Translations under genes and position numbers: made by a program
Notes under the pieces: model-generated
Databases searched by the model: none
What the model was told of the DNA's origin: nothing
The model's input: only the letters and a program-made list of their open reading frames with translations
DNA from: Ectopseudomonas chengduensis
GTDB taxonomy: Bacteria > Pseudomonadota > Gammaproteobacteria > Pseudomonadales > Pseudomonadaceae
Direction of reading: 5' to 3'
Assembly: GCF_900102635.1 (NCBI RefSeq)
Contig: NZ_FMZQ01000004.1
Span: forward strand, 1-64,000
DNA: 64,000 bases
Shown: piece after piece, positions 36,901 to 45,809 of the stretch
Numbering within the stretch: the stretch's first letter is position 1
Layout of the letters: each line of letters begins with the position of its first letter

Positions 36901-37463
36901 TAGATCTTGCCAACCAGGTCCAGCGACGGAGCCAGAGTGGCTTCGCCTTCTTTCCACTTGGCCGGGCAAACCTGACCCGGGTTAGCGGCGGTGTACTGAG
37001 CAGCCTTCAGCTTGCGCAGCGTCTCGGAAACGTCGCGAGCGATTTCGTTGGAGTGGATCTCAACGGTCTTGATCACGCCTTCCGGGTTGATCACGAAGGT
37101 GCCACGCAGAGCCAGACCTTCTTCAGCGATGTGTACGCCGAAAGCGTTGGTCAGCTGGTGGGTCGGGTCACCGATCAGCGGGAACTGAGCCTTGCCAACA
37201 GCCGGCGAAGTTTCGTGCCAGACCTTGTGCGAGAAGTGAGTGTCGGTGGTCACGATGTAGACCTCGGCACCGGCCTTCTGGAACTCGGCGTAGTTGTTGG
37301 CAGCGTCTTCGATTTCGGTCGGGCAGTTGAAGGTGAAGGCAGCCGGCATGAAGATCAGCACGGACCACTTGCCCTTCAGGGACTGCTCGGTGACTTCGAT
37401 GAACTCGCCAGCGTGGAAAGCGTTGACTTTGAACGGTTGTACCTGAGTGTTGATGAGGGACAT
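36900..37463 (-). CDS. ahpC: alkyl hydroperoxide reductase subunit C (peroxiredoxin)
   Basis: A 187-residue typical 2-Cys peroxiredoxin. The peroxidatic cysteine is in AFTFNCPTEIED (Cys at about 47) and the resolving cysteine in PGQVCPAKW (about 166). It reduces hydrogen peroxide and organic hydroperoxides and is regenerated by AhpF, encoded downstream. GAAGGAG precedes the ATG. An OxyR-like site lies 77 bp upstream of the start. Confidence 0.98.
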   Translation of the reverse strand: MSLINTQVQPFKVNAFHAGEFIEVTEQSLKGKWSVLIFMPAAFTFNCPTEIEDAANNYAEFQKAGAEVYIVTTDTHFSHKVWHETSPAVGKAQFPLIGDPTHQLTNAFGVHIAEEGLALRGTFVINPEGVIKTVEIHSNEIARDVSETLRKLKAAQYTAANPGQVCPAKWKEGEATLAPSLDLVGKI

Positions 37464-37540
37464 CTCTGACTCCTTCTGAGGTTTCTGTGAGGGTTTGAAA
37501 TTTACAGGGCGTATCTTAGCGACCTAACGAAAAAAAGCTT

Positions 37541-37577
37541 ATTGATTACGGCCATGATATTGATTGAATGAGCCAAT
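37541..37577 (-). promoter_or_regulatory. candidate OxyR-binding site upstream of ahpC
   Basis: ATTG-N7-CCAT-N7-ATTG-N7-CAAT reproduces the four-tetranucleotide, 7 bp-spaced layout of OxyR sites (ATAG-N7-CTAT twice). It ends 77 bp upstream of the ahpC start, where an activator would act. Confidence 0.65.
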
Positions 37578-37587
37578 CGTTGACCAA

Positions 37588-37606
37588 GCCCGCGCCAGGC
37601 GCGGGC
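37588..37606. terminator. hairpin after the quinone oxidoreductase gene
   Basis: GCCCGCGC and GCGCGGGC with a CAG loop lie 13 bp beyond the end of the minus-strand quinone oxidoreductase gene. There is no T run, so termination may be weak. Confidence 0.5.
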
Positions 37607-37618
37607 TAGAGCTACTGC

Positions 37619-38581
37619 TCAGACAAGATCGGGATCGATAAGCAGCGCGATTTTACCCGCAACCTGATTACCGGCGAGTGTCTCGAATGCCGCTTCACTG
37701 TCTTTGAGGGCAAAACTGCGCTCGAGTTGCGGCTTTAACCGCCCCTCGGCAAACAGCGGCCAGACCTGTTGCTGCAGATCATGCAACAGGTCGGCCTTGA
37801 ACGAGTCGTCGCGATTGCGCAGGGTCGAGCCGATCAGTTGAACGCGCTTGCCCAGCACCTGGGCCAGGTCCAGGGTGGCCTCGCGTCCGCCCATCAAACC
37901 AATATTGATCCAACGACCATCACGGGCCAGCAATTCCAGGTTGAGCGCCGCGTACTGCCCGCCAACCGGATCGAGGATCACATCGAACGGTCCGAAATCA
38001 CGCAGCGCTTGCAGGTCTTCGCCGCGCAGGGCACCGCCCTGGGCACCGAGCGCTTCGCAGTAGGCCAACCGCTCGGCAGAGCCGACGCTGACCCAGCAAG
38101 GGCTGCCGAATGCCTTGCACAGCTGGATAGCAGCCGAGCCGACACCGCTGGCGCCGGCATGCAGCAGGACCTTCTCACCGGGGCGCAGGGCCCCGAGCTG
38201 GAACAGATTGAGCCAGGCGGTGGCATAGACCTCGGGCACCACAGCCGCCTCGACCAGGCTCAAGCCTTCTGGCACCGGCATGGCGTGGCGAGCATCGAGC
38301 ACCACCTCTTCGGCCATGCCACCACCGGCAAGCAGACAGCAGACGCGATCCCCCACCTGCCAGGCGCTGCCGGCGCCGACTTCGACAACGACCCCGGCGC
38401 ACTCCAGGCCCAGCGCCTGGCTCGCACCAGGCGGCGGCGGATAAAGCCCGGCGCGCTGCAACAGGTCAGCCCGGTTGAGCCCAGCGGCAGCCACCTTGAC
38501 CCGAATCTGCCCCGCGTCACAGGTCTGCGCCGGTTGTTCCAGCCACTCTGCACGCCCTTCAACGCCTTGCAATGCCTTCAT
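37619..38581 (-). CDS. NAD(P)H quinone oxidoreductase, PIG3-type (MDR superfamily)
   Basis: A 320-residue zinc-free medium-chain dehydrogenase. AAGLNRADLLQRAGLYPPPPG (about 33-53) and GLECAGVVVEVG (about 59-70) form the quinone-reductase signature, and LLHAGASGVGSAAIQLCKAFG (about 141-161) is the NADPH-binding Rossmann turn. It probably reduces quinones. The ATG at 38581 follows GGAGG. It diverges from prc with start codons about 130 bp apart. Confidence 0.9.
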   Translation of the reverse strand: MKALQGVEGRAEWLEQPAQTCDAGQIRVKVAAAGLNRADLLQRAGLYPPPPGASQALGLECAGVVVEVGAGSAWQVGDRVCCLLAGGGMAEEVVLDARHAMPVPEGLSLVEAAVVPEVYATAWLNLFQLGALRPGEKVLLHAGASGVGSAAIQLCKAFGSPCWVSVGSAERLAYCEALGAQGGALRGEDLQALRDFGPFDVILDPVGGQYAALNLELLARDGRWINIGLMGGREATLDLAQVLGKRVQLIGSTLRNRDDSFKADLLHDLQQQVWPLFAEGRLKPQLERSFALKDSEAAFETLAGNQVAGKIALLIDPDLV

Positions 38582-38709
38582 GCTGCCTCCATAGTGCAAG
38601 TGAACCGAGCCCAGCGCAGACCGCCGGGCTCTCGCCTAGCGCCAACGGAACCTGGCGCCCTCAAATACGGCCTAATATGCGTTATCAACTGCCACTACGT
38701 CGAATCAGC

Positions 38710-40791
38710 ATGAAGCGATCTCTTGCAAGCACCGCCCTCGCCCTCGTACTCGGCTTCAGTGCCCTGCCGCTGGCGGCCAAGACCACCGCAGCGACCAGTT
38801 GGGACTATCTGCAGCCGGATCGCGAGCAGGTGATCGCCAGCCTCAACGTAGTGGAGCTGCTGCGCCGCCATCACTACAACAAGCCGCCGCTGAACGACGA
38901 ACGCTCGATTCAGATCTATGACAACTACCTGAAGTTGCTCGATCCATCGCGCAGCTATTTCACTGCCGCTGACATCGCCGAATTCAACCAGTGGCGCACC
39001 CGCTTCGATGACCTGCTGAAAAGCGGCGACCTCGAACCCGGCTTCACCATCTTTCGCCGCCACCTGACCCGCACGGAAGAGCGCCTGAACTATGCGTTGG
39101 CGGAACTGGACAAGGGCGTCGACAAGATCGATTTCAGCATCGATGAAGAGCTGCAGGTCGATCGCGAGAAAGCGCCCTGGGCCAAAGACCGCGCTGAACT
39201 CGATGAACTGTGGCGCAAGCGTGTCAAAGACGAAGTGCTGCGGCTGAAGATCGCCGGCAAGGAAACCAAGGACATCCAGGAACTGCTGACCAAGCGCTAC
39301 AAGAACCAGTTGGCGCGCCTCAAGCAGACCCGTGGCGAGGACGTGTTCCAGACCTACATCAACGCCTTCGCCACCACCTACGACCCGCACACCACCTATC
39401 TGTCACCGGATAATGCGGAAAACTTCGACATCAACATGAGCCTGTCGCTCGAAGGCATCGGCGCCGTCCTGCAAAGCGACAACGAGCATGTCAAGGTGGT
39501 GCGCCTGGTGCCTGCCGGCCCAGCCGAAAAGAGCAAGCAGATCGCACCGGCCGATAAGATCGTCGGCGTCGCCCAGGGCAATGATGAAATGGTCGACGTG
39601 ATCGGCTGGCGCTTGGACGAAGTGGTCAAGCTGATTCGCGGCCCGAAAGGTTCCACCGTGCGCCTGGAAGTGATTCCGGCCAGCAATCCGCCCAGCGACC
39701 AGACCAGCAAGGTGGTCACCATCACCCGCGAAGCGGTCAAGCTGGAAGAGCAAGCTGCCAAGAAGAAGGTTCTGGAGCTCAAGCACGAGGGGCGTGATTA
39801 CAAGCTCGGCGTCATCGAACTGCCGGCCTTCTACCTCGACTTCAAGGCCTTCCGCGCGGGCGACCCGAACTACAAGAGCACCACCCGTGACGTCAAACGC
39901 CTGCTCGACGAGCTGCAGGCCGAGAAGGTCGACGGCGTGGTCATCGACCTGCGCAACAACGGCGGTGGCTCGCTGCAGGAAGCCACCGAACTGACCAGCC
40001 TGTTCATCGAACAGGGCCCCACCGTACTGGTGCGCAACGCCGACGGCCGTGTCGACGTACTAGCCGACGAGAACAAGGGCGTTTACTACAGCGGCCCACT
40101 GGCCGTGCTGGTCAACCGTCTGTCCGCCTCGGCCTCGGAAATTTTCGCCGGCGCCATGCAGGATTATCACCGCGCACTGATTCTCGGCGGCCAGACCTTC
40201 GGCAAGGGCACCGTGCAGACCATTCAGCCGCTCAACCATGGCGAACTGAAACTGACCCTGGCCAAGTTCTATCGCGTTTCCGGCCAGAGCACCCAGCACC
40301 AGGGCGTGATCCCCGACATCCTGTACCCGGACGTCATGGACACCAAGGACATCGGCGAAAGCGCGCTGCCCGCTGCGCTGCCCTGGGACAGCATCCGCCC
40401 GGCGATCACCCCCGAGTTGGACCCGATCAAGCCCTTCCTGACCGAGCTGAAAGCTCGTCACGATCAGCGCACGGCCAAAGACCCGGACTTCGTCTTCACT
40501 CGCGACCGCCTGACCCTGGCCAAGAAGCTGATGGCAGAAACCACCGTCAGTCTCAACGAGCAGACCCGTCGTGCACGTCAGGCCGAAGTCGAAGCCAAGC
40601 AACTGGCACTGGAAAACAACCGCCGCCTGGCCAAGGGCGAAGAGCCACTCAAGGAACTGGCCAAGGAAGACGAAGACGCACTGCCAGTCGCCGATGAAAA
40701 GAGCACACCGGAAGACGATGCCTACCTGGCAGAGAGCGGACGCATCCTGCTCGACTACCTGGGCCTGAACCCCTCGCTGGCGCTGCATTGA
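38710..40791 (+). CDS. prc: periplasmic carboxy-terminal (tail-specific) protease Prc/AlgO
   Basis: A 693-residue precursor: a signal peptide (about 1-22, PLAAK), an N-terminal helical domain, a PDZ domain (about 225-320), an S41 peptidase domain with VVIDLRNNGGGSLQEA (about 410-425) and the Ser-Lys dyad in SASASEIFAGAM (about 473-484) and GGQTFGKGTVQ (about 493-503), and a C-terminal extension. It degrades misfolded or tagged periplasmic proteins; in P. aeruginosa it also takes part in MucA turnover. The ATG at 38710 gives a clean signal peptide; a start at 38677 is possible. A terminator follows. Confidence 0.95.
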   Translation: MKRSLASTALALVLGFSALPLAAKTTAATSWDYLQPDREQVIASLNVVELLRRHHYNKPPLNDERSIQIYDNYLKLLDPSRSYFTAADIAEFNQWRTRFDDLLKSGDLEPGFTIFRRHLTRTEERLNYALAELDKGVDKIDFSIDEELQVDREKAPWAKDRAELDELWRKRVKDEVLRLKIAGKETKDIQELLTKRYKNQLARLKQTRGEDVFQTYINAFATTYDPHTTYLSPDNAENFDINMSLSLEGIGAVLQSDNEHVKVVRLVPAGPAEKSKQIAPADKIVGVAQGNDEMVDVIGWRLDEVVKLIRGPKGSTVRLEVIPASNPPSDQTSKVVTITREAVKLEEQAAKKKVLELKHEGRDYKLGVIELPAFYLDFKAFRAGDPNYKSTTRDVKRLLDELQAEKVDGVVIDLRNNGGGSLQEATELTSLFIEQGPTVLVRNADGRVDVLADENKGVYYSGPLAVLVNRLSASASEIFAGAMQDYHRALILGGQTFGKGTVQTIQPLNHGELKLTLAKFYRVSGQSTQHQGVIPDILYPDVMDTKDIGESALPAALPWDSIRPAITPELDPIKPFLTELKARHDQRTAKDPDFVFTRDRLTLAKKLMAETTVSLNEQTRRARQAEVEAKQLALENNRRLAKGEEPLKELAKEDEDALPVADEKSTPEDDAYLAESGRILLDYLGLNPSLALH

Positions 40792-40838
40792 GGCGACCCA
40801 TCGAGCGTCATCAAATCGTCATCGAACTGTCGTGAAAT

Positions 40839-40869
40839 AAAGGGCCGGTTAAACACCGGCCCTTTCGTT
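40839..40869 (+). terminator. rho-independent terminator after prc
   Basis: AAAGGGCCGGT and ACCGGCCCTTT with loop TAAAC, followed by CGTTT; 47 bp after the prc stop. Confidence 0.88.
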
Positions 40870-40889
40870 TCCGCCAGATCGAGACCACC

Positions 40890-42644
40890 ATGACCGTCAC
40901 CGAGCAGTTGGGCGCACTGGGCAACATCCTCGCTCACGGCGACCTCAGCAGCCTGTTCCAACCTATCGTCTCGCTGTCCGAACAGCGCATTCTCGGCTAT
41001 GAGGCCCTGACTCGCGGCCCGTCCAACAGTCCGCTGCATTCGCCATTGACGCTGTTCGCCGTCGCCCGCCATGCGGGTCGCCTGAGCGAGCTGGAAATGG
41101 CCTGCCGCAAGAGCGCCTGCAGAGGCTTCAGTGATCTGGGCCTGGAAGGCAAGCTGTTTCTCAACGTCTCACCGGAATCGCTGCTCGACCCCAGCCATCA
41201 ACCAGGGCGTACCCTGAAATTGCTACAGGCTTTCGGTATTCCACCGAGCCAGGTGGTGATCGAACTCACCGAGCAGTCCCCCACCGAAGACTTCGCCCTG
41301 CTCGACAATGCCCTGCATCACTACCGCGCCATGGGTTTTTCCATCGCTCTGGATGACCTCGGCGCAGGCTACTCCAGTTTGCGCCTGTGGTCGGAGCTGC
41401 GCCCGGACTACGTGAAGATCGACCGCCACTTCATCGATGGTATTCATCAAGATGCAGTGAAGCGTGAGTTCGTCGGCTCGATCCTGAAGATGGCCGAAGC
41501 CTCGCGCGCTCAAGTGATCGCCGAAGGTATCGAACTGCCCGAAGAGCTGGCCGTACTGGCAGAGATGGGTGTCGATCTGGTGCAGGGCTATCTGCTCAGC
41601 AGGCCGCAGGAAAAGCCGCCACGCGATGCCCGGCAACTGCTGCCCCAGGTCCTGAGCAATCAGGTCAGCCTCAGTGAGGACAGCCATGACCTCAGCGCCC
41701 TGCTCAACGACCAGCCCGCGGTCGATCAGCACACGGCCATCGCTGAAGTGCTGGATGTATTTCGCGCCCAGGCCAACCTCAACTCCCTGGCCGTACTGGA
41801 CACGCAGCGCCAACCGGTCGGGATCGTCCATCGTCACTCGCTGTCCGAAGCGCTGCTCAAGCCCTTCGCCACCGATCTGTTCGCGCGCAAACCCATCAGC
41901 CGCCTGATGAGCCAGGACTTTCTCGCCGTGGAACTGACGCAGTCCCTGCAGAAGGTCAGTCGCCTGCTCACCAGCCGCGCGCGCCAGCGCATCGAGGAAG
42001 ACTTCATCATCATCCAGAACGGCCGCTACTTGGGCCTGGGCCGGGTCATCGACGTGCTCAAGCTGATCACCGAACAGAAGCTGCAGCAGGCCCGACACGC
42101 CAATCCGCTTACGCTGCTGCCGGGTAACGTACCTATCCAGCAGTGCCTTGGCCGCCTGCTGCAGCAGCAACGCGAAGCTGCGGTGTGCTACGTGGATCTC
42201 GACAGCTTCAAACCCTTCAACGACCTCTACGGCTATGCCAAGGGCGACGAGGTGCTGCTGTGCCTGGCGCAATGCCTGAATGACCGGGTCGATCCAGCCC
42301 GCGACTTCGTCGGGCATATCGGCGGTGACGACTTCATGCTGGTGCTCGGCTCGCCAGACTGGCGCGAAAAGCTCGGCAAGCTGATCGAGGATTTCCAGAA
42401 TCAGTGCCGACGCTTTTACCGCGATGAGCATCTTCAGGCCGGCTGCTTCATTGCCCACAACCGCCACGGCCAGCGCCAGGAATATGCGCTGCTGTCACTG
42501 TCTATCGGCGTGGTGCACGTAAAAGCGCAAGATTGCGCCCAGCTCGATGCCTCGCGCCTGGCCGAACTGGCCTCCGAGGCCAAGCGCCAGGCCAAGGCCG
42601 TGCCTGGCTACAGCCTGCATATTCTGCAAGGCTCAACGGCCTGA
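40890..42644 (+). CDS. EAL-CBS-GGDEF cyclic-di-GMP protein with degenerate GGDDF
   Basis: A 584-residue cytoplasmic protein: an EAL domain (about 1-250, EALTRGP near 38, FLNVSPESL, ELTEQ, LDDLGAGYSSLRL, VKIDRHFI, AEGIE and QGYLL all kept), a pair of CBS motifs (about 270-400) and a GGDEF domain (about 415-575) whose signature reads GGDDF. The EAL residues needed for phosphodiesterase activity are present, while the Asp for Glu change in GGDEF suggests that half is regulatory. So it more likely degrades c-di-GMP. It follows prc as PA3258 follows PA3257 in P. aeruginosa. Confidence 0.92.
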   Translation: MTVTEQLGALGNILAHGDLSSLFQPIVSLSEQRILGYEALTRGPSNSPLHSPLTLFAVARHAGRLSELEMACRKSACRGFSDLGLEGKLFLNVSPESLLDPSHQPGRTLKLLQAFGIPPSQVVIELTEQSPTEDFALLDNALHHYRAMGFSIALDDLGAGYSSLRLWSELRPDYVKIDRHFIDGIHQDAVKREFVGSILKMAEASRAQVIAEGIELPEELAVLAEMGVDLVQGYLLSRPQEKPPRDARQLLPQVLSNQVSLSEDSHDLSALLNDQPAVDQHTAIAEVLDVFRAQANLNSLAVLDTQRQPVGIVHRHSLSEALLKPFATDLFARKPISRLMSQDFLAVELTQSLQKVSRLLTSRARQRIEEDFIIIQNGRYLGLGRVIDVLKLITEQKLQQARHANPLTLLPGNVPIQQCLGRLLQQQREAAVCYVDLDSFKPFNDLYGYAKGDEVLLCLAQCLNDRVDPARDFVGHIGGDDFMLVLGSPDWREKLGKLIEDFQNQCRRFYRDEHLQAGCFIAHNRHGQRQEYALLSLSIGVVHVKAQDCAQLDASRLAELASEAKRQAKAVPGYSLHILQGSTA

Positions 42645-43118
42645 GCGCGTAGCCTCGTCTGCCATGGCGGCATAGCGCTCGGCGACTTGCAGGTCTGCTT
42701 CCAGCCCGGGAGCACCGTCGCGATAGAGCTGACTCAGACGACTGGCAGCCAGAGGATGGCCGGCAGCCAACGCCATTTCCCACCAACCTACTGCTTGCGA
42801 GGCATCCGGTGCCTGCCGGGTATCGCCCTGCAGGGCCTGCACGCCTAACTGATAGGCGGCCTTGCCGTCACCGCCATTGGCGGCCAGGCGCAACAACCTC
42901 AGCCCTTCCTCACGCGCACCCAGGCCCTGCCCCCTGAACAGCAGAATATGGCCGTAAAAGCTCTGTGCCGAGCGATCGCCGAGATTGGCCATGCGCCCGT
43001 ACTGGCCCTGCATCCATTGCCACACACGTGGCTGACGCAGCGCCGCGGGCCAGTGAAACAGACGCCGGGCCAGCCAGTAGCCAAGGCGTGCGCGTACCTG
43101 CCAGAGCAACCTAGACAT
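42633..43118 (-). CDS. Sel1-repeat protein
   Basis: A 161-residue helical protein with an amphipathic or weak membrane N-terminus (about 1-25), then Sel1-type repeats (ANLGDRSAQSFYGHILLF, AANGGDGKAAYQLGVQAL, ALAAGHPLAASRLSQLY). It probably mediates protein contacts. The ATG at 43118 is taken because the family starts in this region; the site before it is weak. Its 3' end overlaps that of the EAL/GGDEF gene by 12 bp, and its start overlaps the upstream gene by 8 bp, so the three minus-strand genes form one unit. Confidence 0.8.
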   Translation of the reverse strand: MSRLLWQVRARLGYWLARRLFHWPAALRQPRVWQWMQGQYGRMANLGDRSAQSFYGHILLFRGQGLGAREEGLRLLRLAANGGDGKAAYQLGVQALQGDTRQAPDASQAVGWWEMALAAGHPLAASRLSQLYRDGAPGLEADLQVAERYAAMADEATRSGR

Positions 43119-43476
43119 CGGCGGGGTAGTCGAACTCGAACACCCTGACCACCTGGGCAGCGTGCCAGGATGCAGCTGCCACACCATCGGAAGCGCCACT
43201 GAAGCGTCCCAGGCTCGTCACGCAGTCGAAGAATCCGGTACGTGGCAGGCGACTGGCGCCCTGGCTGATCACCAGAGCGCTGCGCAGCGGTCGTTCGGCG
43301 CGCGCATCCAGTGCAGCCAAGTGCTCCAGTGCGGCGGTCAGGGTCTGCATGGCTGGTGCCGGCAGATCGAGACGTTCGATCAGTGCCCGGTAGGTGAGTA
43401 GGTGGCGCTGACGACGGGCGTCGTCCAGCTCGGCCAGCAATGCCTGCCAGTGTTGGCGACTGATACGCACGCTCAA
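43111..43476 (-). CDS. conserved hypothetical protein, 121 residues
   Basis: A soluble alpha/beta protein with a helical N-terminal half (SVRISRQHWQALLAELDDARRQRHLLTYRALIERLDLP) and a C-terminal half with LRSALVISQGASRLPRTGFFDCVTSLGRF. No family name is recognised. The TTG start at 43476 is supported by GGAGGG about 8 bp upstream and overlaps the stop of the HTH gene (TTGA). The same gene group lies between prc and fklB in P. aeruginosa as I recall, so it is core, not accessory. Confidence 0.7.
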   Translation of the reverse strand: MSVRISRQHWQALLAELDDARRQRHLLTYRALIERLDLPAPAMQTLTAALEHLAALDARAERPLRSALVISQGASRLPRTGFFDCVTSLGRFSGASDGVAAASWHAAQVVRVFEFDYPADV

Positions 43477-43796
43477 GACCAGCCCTCCAGCCCCAGTTCC
43501 CAGGCCAGCGAACGCAGAATGGCAGCGTCGGGTTGACGTTCGCCACTTTCGATCATGGCTAGATAATGAGGGCTGATGCCGACGCTGCGAGCCAGCGCTT
43601 CCGGGCTCAGGCCCTTGGCTTCGCGTAACGTTTGCAATTGCGCGAGAGGCGCGCGATTGGCTGTAGGCGTTGGCGAAGGCGCAACGGCCGCGGCAACGTC
43701 CTGGCGACCCGCGGCTTGCAACAAGGCCTGATAATCGGCCCAGGGCAGCACCGCGTATTCCGGCTCGCCGTCACGGGCAATGATTTGCACACTCAT
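43473..43796 (-). CDS. XRE-family helix-turn-helix protein
   Basis: A 107-residue protein. The N-terminal part (MSVQIIARDGEPEYAVLPWADYQALLQAAG) resembles the beginning of Phd/AbrB-type antitoxins; the C-terminal part is a Cro/CI-type HTH (LQTLREAKGLSPEALARSVGISPHYLAMIESGERQP, about 57-92). It is a DNA-binding protein, possibly autoregulatory. GGAGA precedes the ATG at 43796. It heads the unit of three minus-strand genes. The antitoxin look is noted, but the partner shows no toxin signature. Confidence 0.82.
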   Translation of the reverse strand: MSVQIIARDGEPEYAVLPWADYQALLQAAGRQDVAAAVAPSPTPTANRAPLAQLQTLREAKGLSPEALARSVGISPHYLAMIESGERQPDAAILRSLAWELGLEGWS

Positions 43797-43937
43797 GAGT
43801 CTCTCCGTTGGAAAGCAGGGCCGACAGCCTCGACCCCTTCCTTGCATGCGGCCATCTTAACAGGCGTCTGCCGCCTGGGGCGTGATCCATGCTGCCAAGG
43901 TAGCAAGATGCGGTGCTCGCCCTGGCCCAACAAATCA

Positions 43938-44381
43938 TCAGGAATGCAACGGATCGACCCGCTCCGCTGCCGGCAGGTGCTCAATGAGCGCCAGGCGCTC
44001 CGGGCTTTGTTTGTCGCGCCAAGCCCTGAAGGCTTCGAGCTCGCCATGCCAGGTGCGCATTATCCAGGCCAGCACGGCCAGGTCATCGACGAAGCCAACG
44101 CCGACCAGCCAGTCGGGAATGGCATCGAAGGGGGTAATGAAGTACAGCAGCGCAGCCACCACCATCAACAGCGCCTGACTGCTGATCTGCCGGTACTCTC
44201 CCTTGAACCAGGCCAGACTGAGTGCACGCAGCAGTTGCAGGTCCTCTTTGAGAGCGGCGAAGCGTTGGCCTTGTGGTGTGCGCTTGTCAGCCAGCGCGCG
44301 GAGCAACTCCGGCAACCGGCCTTCACGCAGGAAGCGGGCAGCCAGCGGCAGGTAACGCGTCAGTTTCCACGGTGTTTTCAT
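43938..44381 (-). CDS. YkvA-family (DUF1232) membrane protein
   Basis: A 147-residue protein with the DUF1232 core SSQALLMVVAALLYFITPFDAIPDWLVGVGFVDDLAVLAWI (about residues 67-107), where DAIPDW and DDL are hallmark motifs, in one or two membrane helices. Function is unknown. GAGG precedes the ATG. Isolated by 140-340 bp gaps from its neighbours. Confidence 0.88.
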   Translation of the reverse strand: MKTPWKLTRYLPLAARFLREGRLPELLRALADKRTPQGQRFAALKEDLQLLRALSLAWFKGEYRQISSQALLMVVAALLYFITPFDAIPDWLVGVGFVDDLAVLAWIMRTWHGELEAFRAWRDKQSPERLALIEHLPAAERVDPLHS

Positions 44382-44673
44382 TCGGCCTCCTCGGCAAGCC
44401 AGGCAGTATCAGGGCTTGCCTCGCTTATCCACCGAAGCTGTGGATAAATCTGTGCAAAGTCTTTCGACAAGCTTATCAAAGCCCCGTGGCATGGGGCCTG
44501 GGCTTAGATCGGATATTTTTTATACAGCATATAAAATCCATGAAAATCAACAAGTTGCTGATTGACACGAGCGCGACTCAGTTGTAGCTCAGACTTGTTA
44601 GGAATGTTTCCCATGATGTGCATAAGCGTAACACCCTGACCTCCACATCCTTGCTTACACCCCCCCAGAAACG
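44382..44673. other. 292 bp AT-richer intergenic region
   Basis: Contains the promoter region of the YkvA gene and an AT-rich stretch (about 44515-44545) with TTTTTTATACAGCATATAAA. No gene or RNA is supported; a TTGACACGAGC at 44561 has no well-spaced -10. Confidence 0.35.
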
Positions 44674-44701
44674 ACAACGCCCCGTCAAGACGGGGCGTTG
44701 T
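44674..44701 (-). terminator. rho-independent terminator after fklB
   Basis: ACAACGCCCCG and CGGGGCGTTGT with a 6-base loop; on the minus strand it lies 16 bp after the fklB stop. Confidence 0.82.
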
Positions 44702-44717
44702 AAACGAGTACCGAGTG

Positions 44718-45434
44718 TTACTGCTCGGTCGGCTCGGCTGCCTGATCCTTGATGCCGATCAGTTCCAGATCGAACACCAGTACCGAGTTGGCCGGAATGG
44801 CCGGGGATGGGCTCTGCTCGCCGTAAGCCAGCTCGCTGGGGATGTACAGCTTGTACTTCTCACCGACGTGCATCAGTTGCAGGCCTTCGACCCAACCCGG
44901 GATCACACCGCCAACCGGCAGATCGATGGGGCTACCTCGAGCGACAGAGCTGTCGAATACGCTGCCATCGGTCAGTTTGCCTTCGTAGTGAACGGTCACT
45001 ACGTCGCTTTCCTTCGGCTGTTCGCCGTCGGTTTTCTTGATCACTTCGTACTGCAGGCCAGAAGCGGTGGTGACCACGCCTTCGCGCTTACCGTTCTCTT
45101 CAAGGAATTTCTTGCCGGCTTCAGCGGCTTCCTTGTTCAGCTCAGTCATGCGCTCTTCAGCACGGTTCTGCAGGAAGGAGAAAGCCTCGATCATGTCTTC
45201 GTCCTTGATGCGCGGCTCCTTCTTCGCCAGCGCGTCCTCGATACCCTGAGCGACGGCCTTGGAATCCAGGTCATCCATGCCTTCCTCGGACAGACTACGG
45301 CCCATGTTCAGGCCAATGCCGTAGGAGGCTTTCTGCGCCGGGCTCTTGAGTTCGACTTCGCTGGTTTGCGAATCGCAACCGGCAAGCACCAGGCCCACCA
45401 GGGCAACCGCTGCCGCCAAACGATGCTGTTTCAT
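44718..45434 (-). CDS. fklB: FKBP-type peptidyl-prolyl cis-trans isomerase, lipoprotein
   Basis: A 238-residue Mip/FkpA-like lipoprotein: lipobox LVLAGC (Cys at about residue 20), an N-terminal dimerisation helix region (about 30-120, with ASYGIGLNMGRSLSEEG), and a C-terminal FKBP domain (about 125-228) with VTVHYEGKLTDGSVFDSS, GGVIPGWVEGLQLMHVGEKYKLYIPSELAYGEQ and VLVFDLELI. It accelerates folding at prolines in the cell envelope. AAGGAAC precedes the ATG at 45434. Confidence 0.93.
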   Translation of the reverse strand: MKQHRLAAAVALVGLVLAGCDSQTSEVELKSPAQKASYGIGLNMGRSLSEEGMDDLDSKAVAQGIEDALAKKEPRIKDEDMIEAFSFLQNRAEERMTELNKEAAEAGKKFLEENGKREGVVTTASGLQYEVIKKTDGEQPKESDVVTVHYEGKLTDGSVFDSSVARGSPIDLPVGGVIPGWVEGLQLMHVGEKYKLYIPSELAYGEQSPSPAIPANSVLVFDLELIGIKDQAAEPTEQ

Positions 45435-45620
45435 GCTTGTTCCTTGTAGATGCGCCCGAAGGCCGTCGAGTGAAAGCGCGAGCTTAGCAGTACGCCGCAA
45501 TCACTGGCTACGGCATAGGAGCCGAGCAATGCGCATAAGTTCAAGCAAGCAAAGGATTTTTCAAAGATTTCAGCGTATGCCGAAGAGTTGTCACAGGAGG
45601 GGATGAAGCGAGGAGAAGAA

Positions 45621-45697
45621 TGGCGCAGCGGACGGGACTCGAACCCGCGACCCCCGGCGTGACAGGCCGGTATTCTAACCGACTGAACTACCGCTGC
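45621..45697 (-). tRNA. tRNA-Asp (anticodon GTC)
   Basis: A 77-nt cloverleaf on the minus strand: acceptor GCAGCGG/CCGCTGC, anticodon loop CTGTCAC with GTC, T-arm GCGGGTTCGAGTCCCGT, and an encoded CCA end. It follows tRNA-Val by 15 bp and shares its promoter. Confidence 0.97.
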
Positions 45698-45712
45698 GCG
45701 TAACTGCGAGAT

Positions 45713-45788
45713 TGGTGGGTGATGACGGGATCGAACCGCCGACCCTCTGCTTGTAAGGCAGATGCTCTCCCGGCTGAGCTAATCACCC
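45713..45788 (-). tRNA. tRNA-Val (anticodon TAC)
   Basis: A 76-nt cloverleaf on the minus strand: acceptor GGGTGAT/ATCACCC, anticodon TAC in CTTACAA, T-arm GGCGGTTCGATCCCGTC and an encoded CCA. First gene of a two-tRNA transcript. Confidence 0.97.
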
Positions 45789-45809
45789 TTCACTCTCGAA
45801 GTGGGGCGC

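Noticed and set aside
43111..43796. Toxin-antitoxin pair (Phd-like/XRE protein with a coupled small gene)
   Set aside because: The partner has no toxin signature, and the same gene group is part of the conserved prc-to-fklB neighbourhood in pseudomonads.
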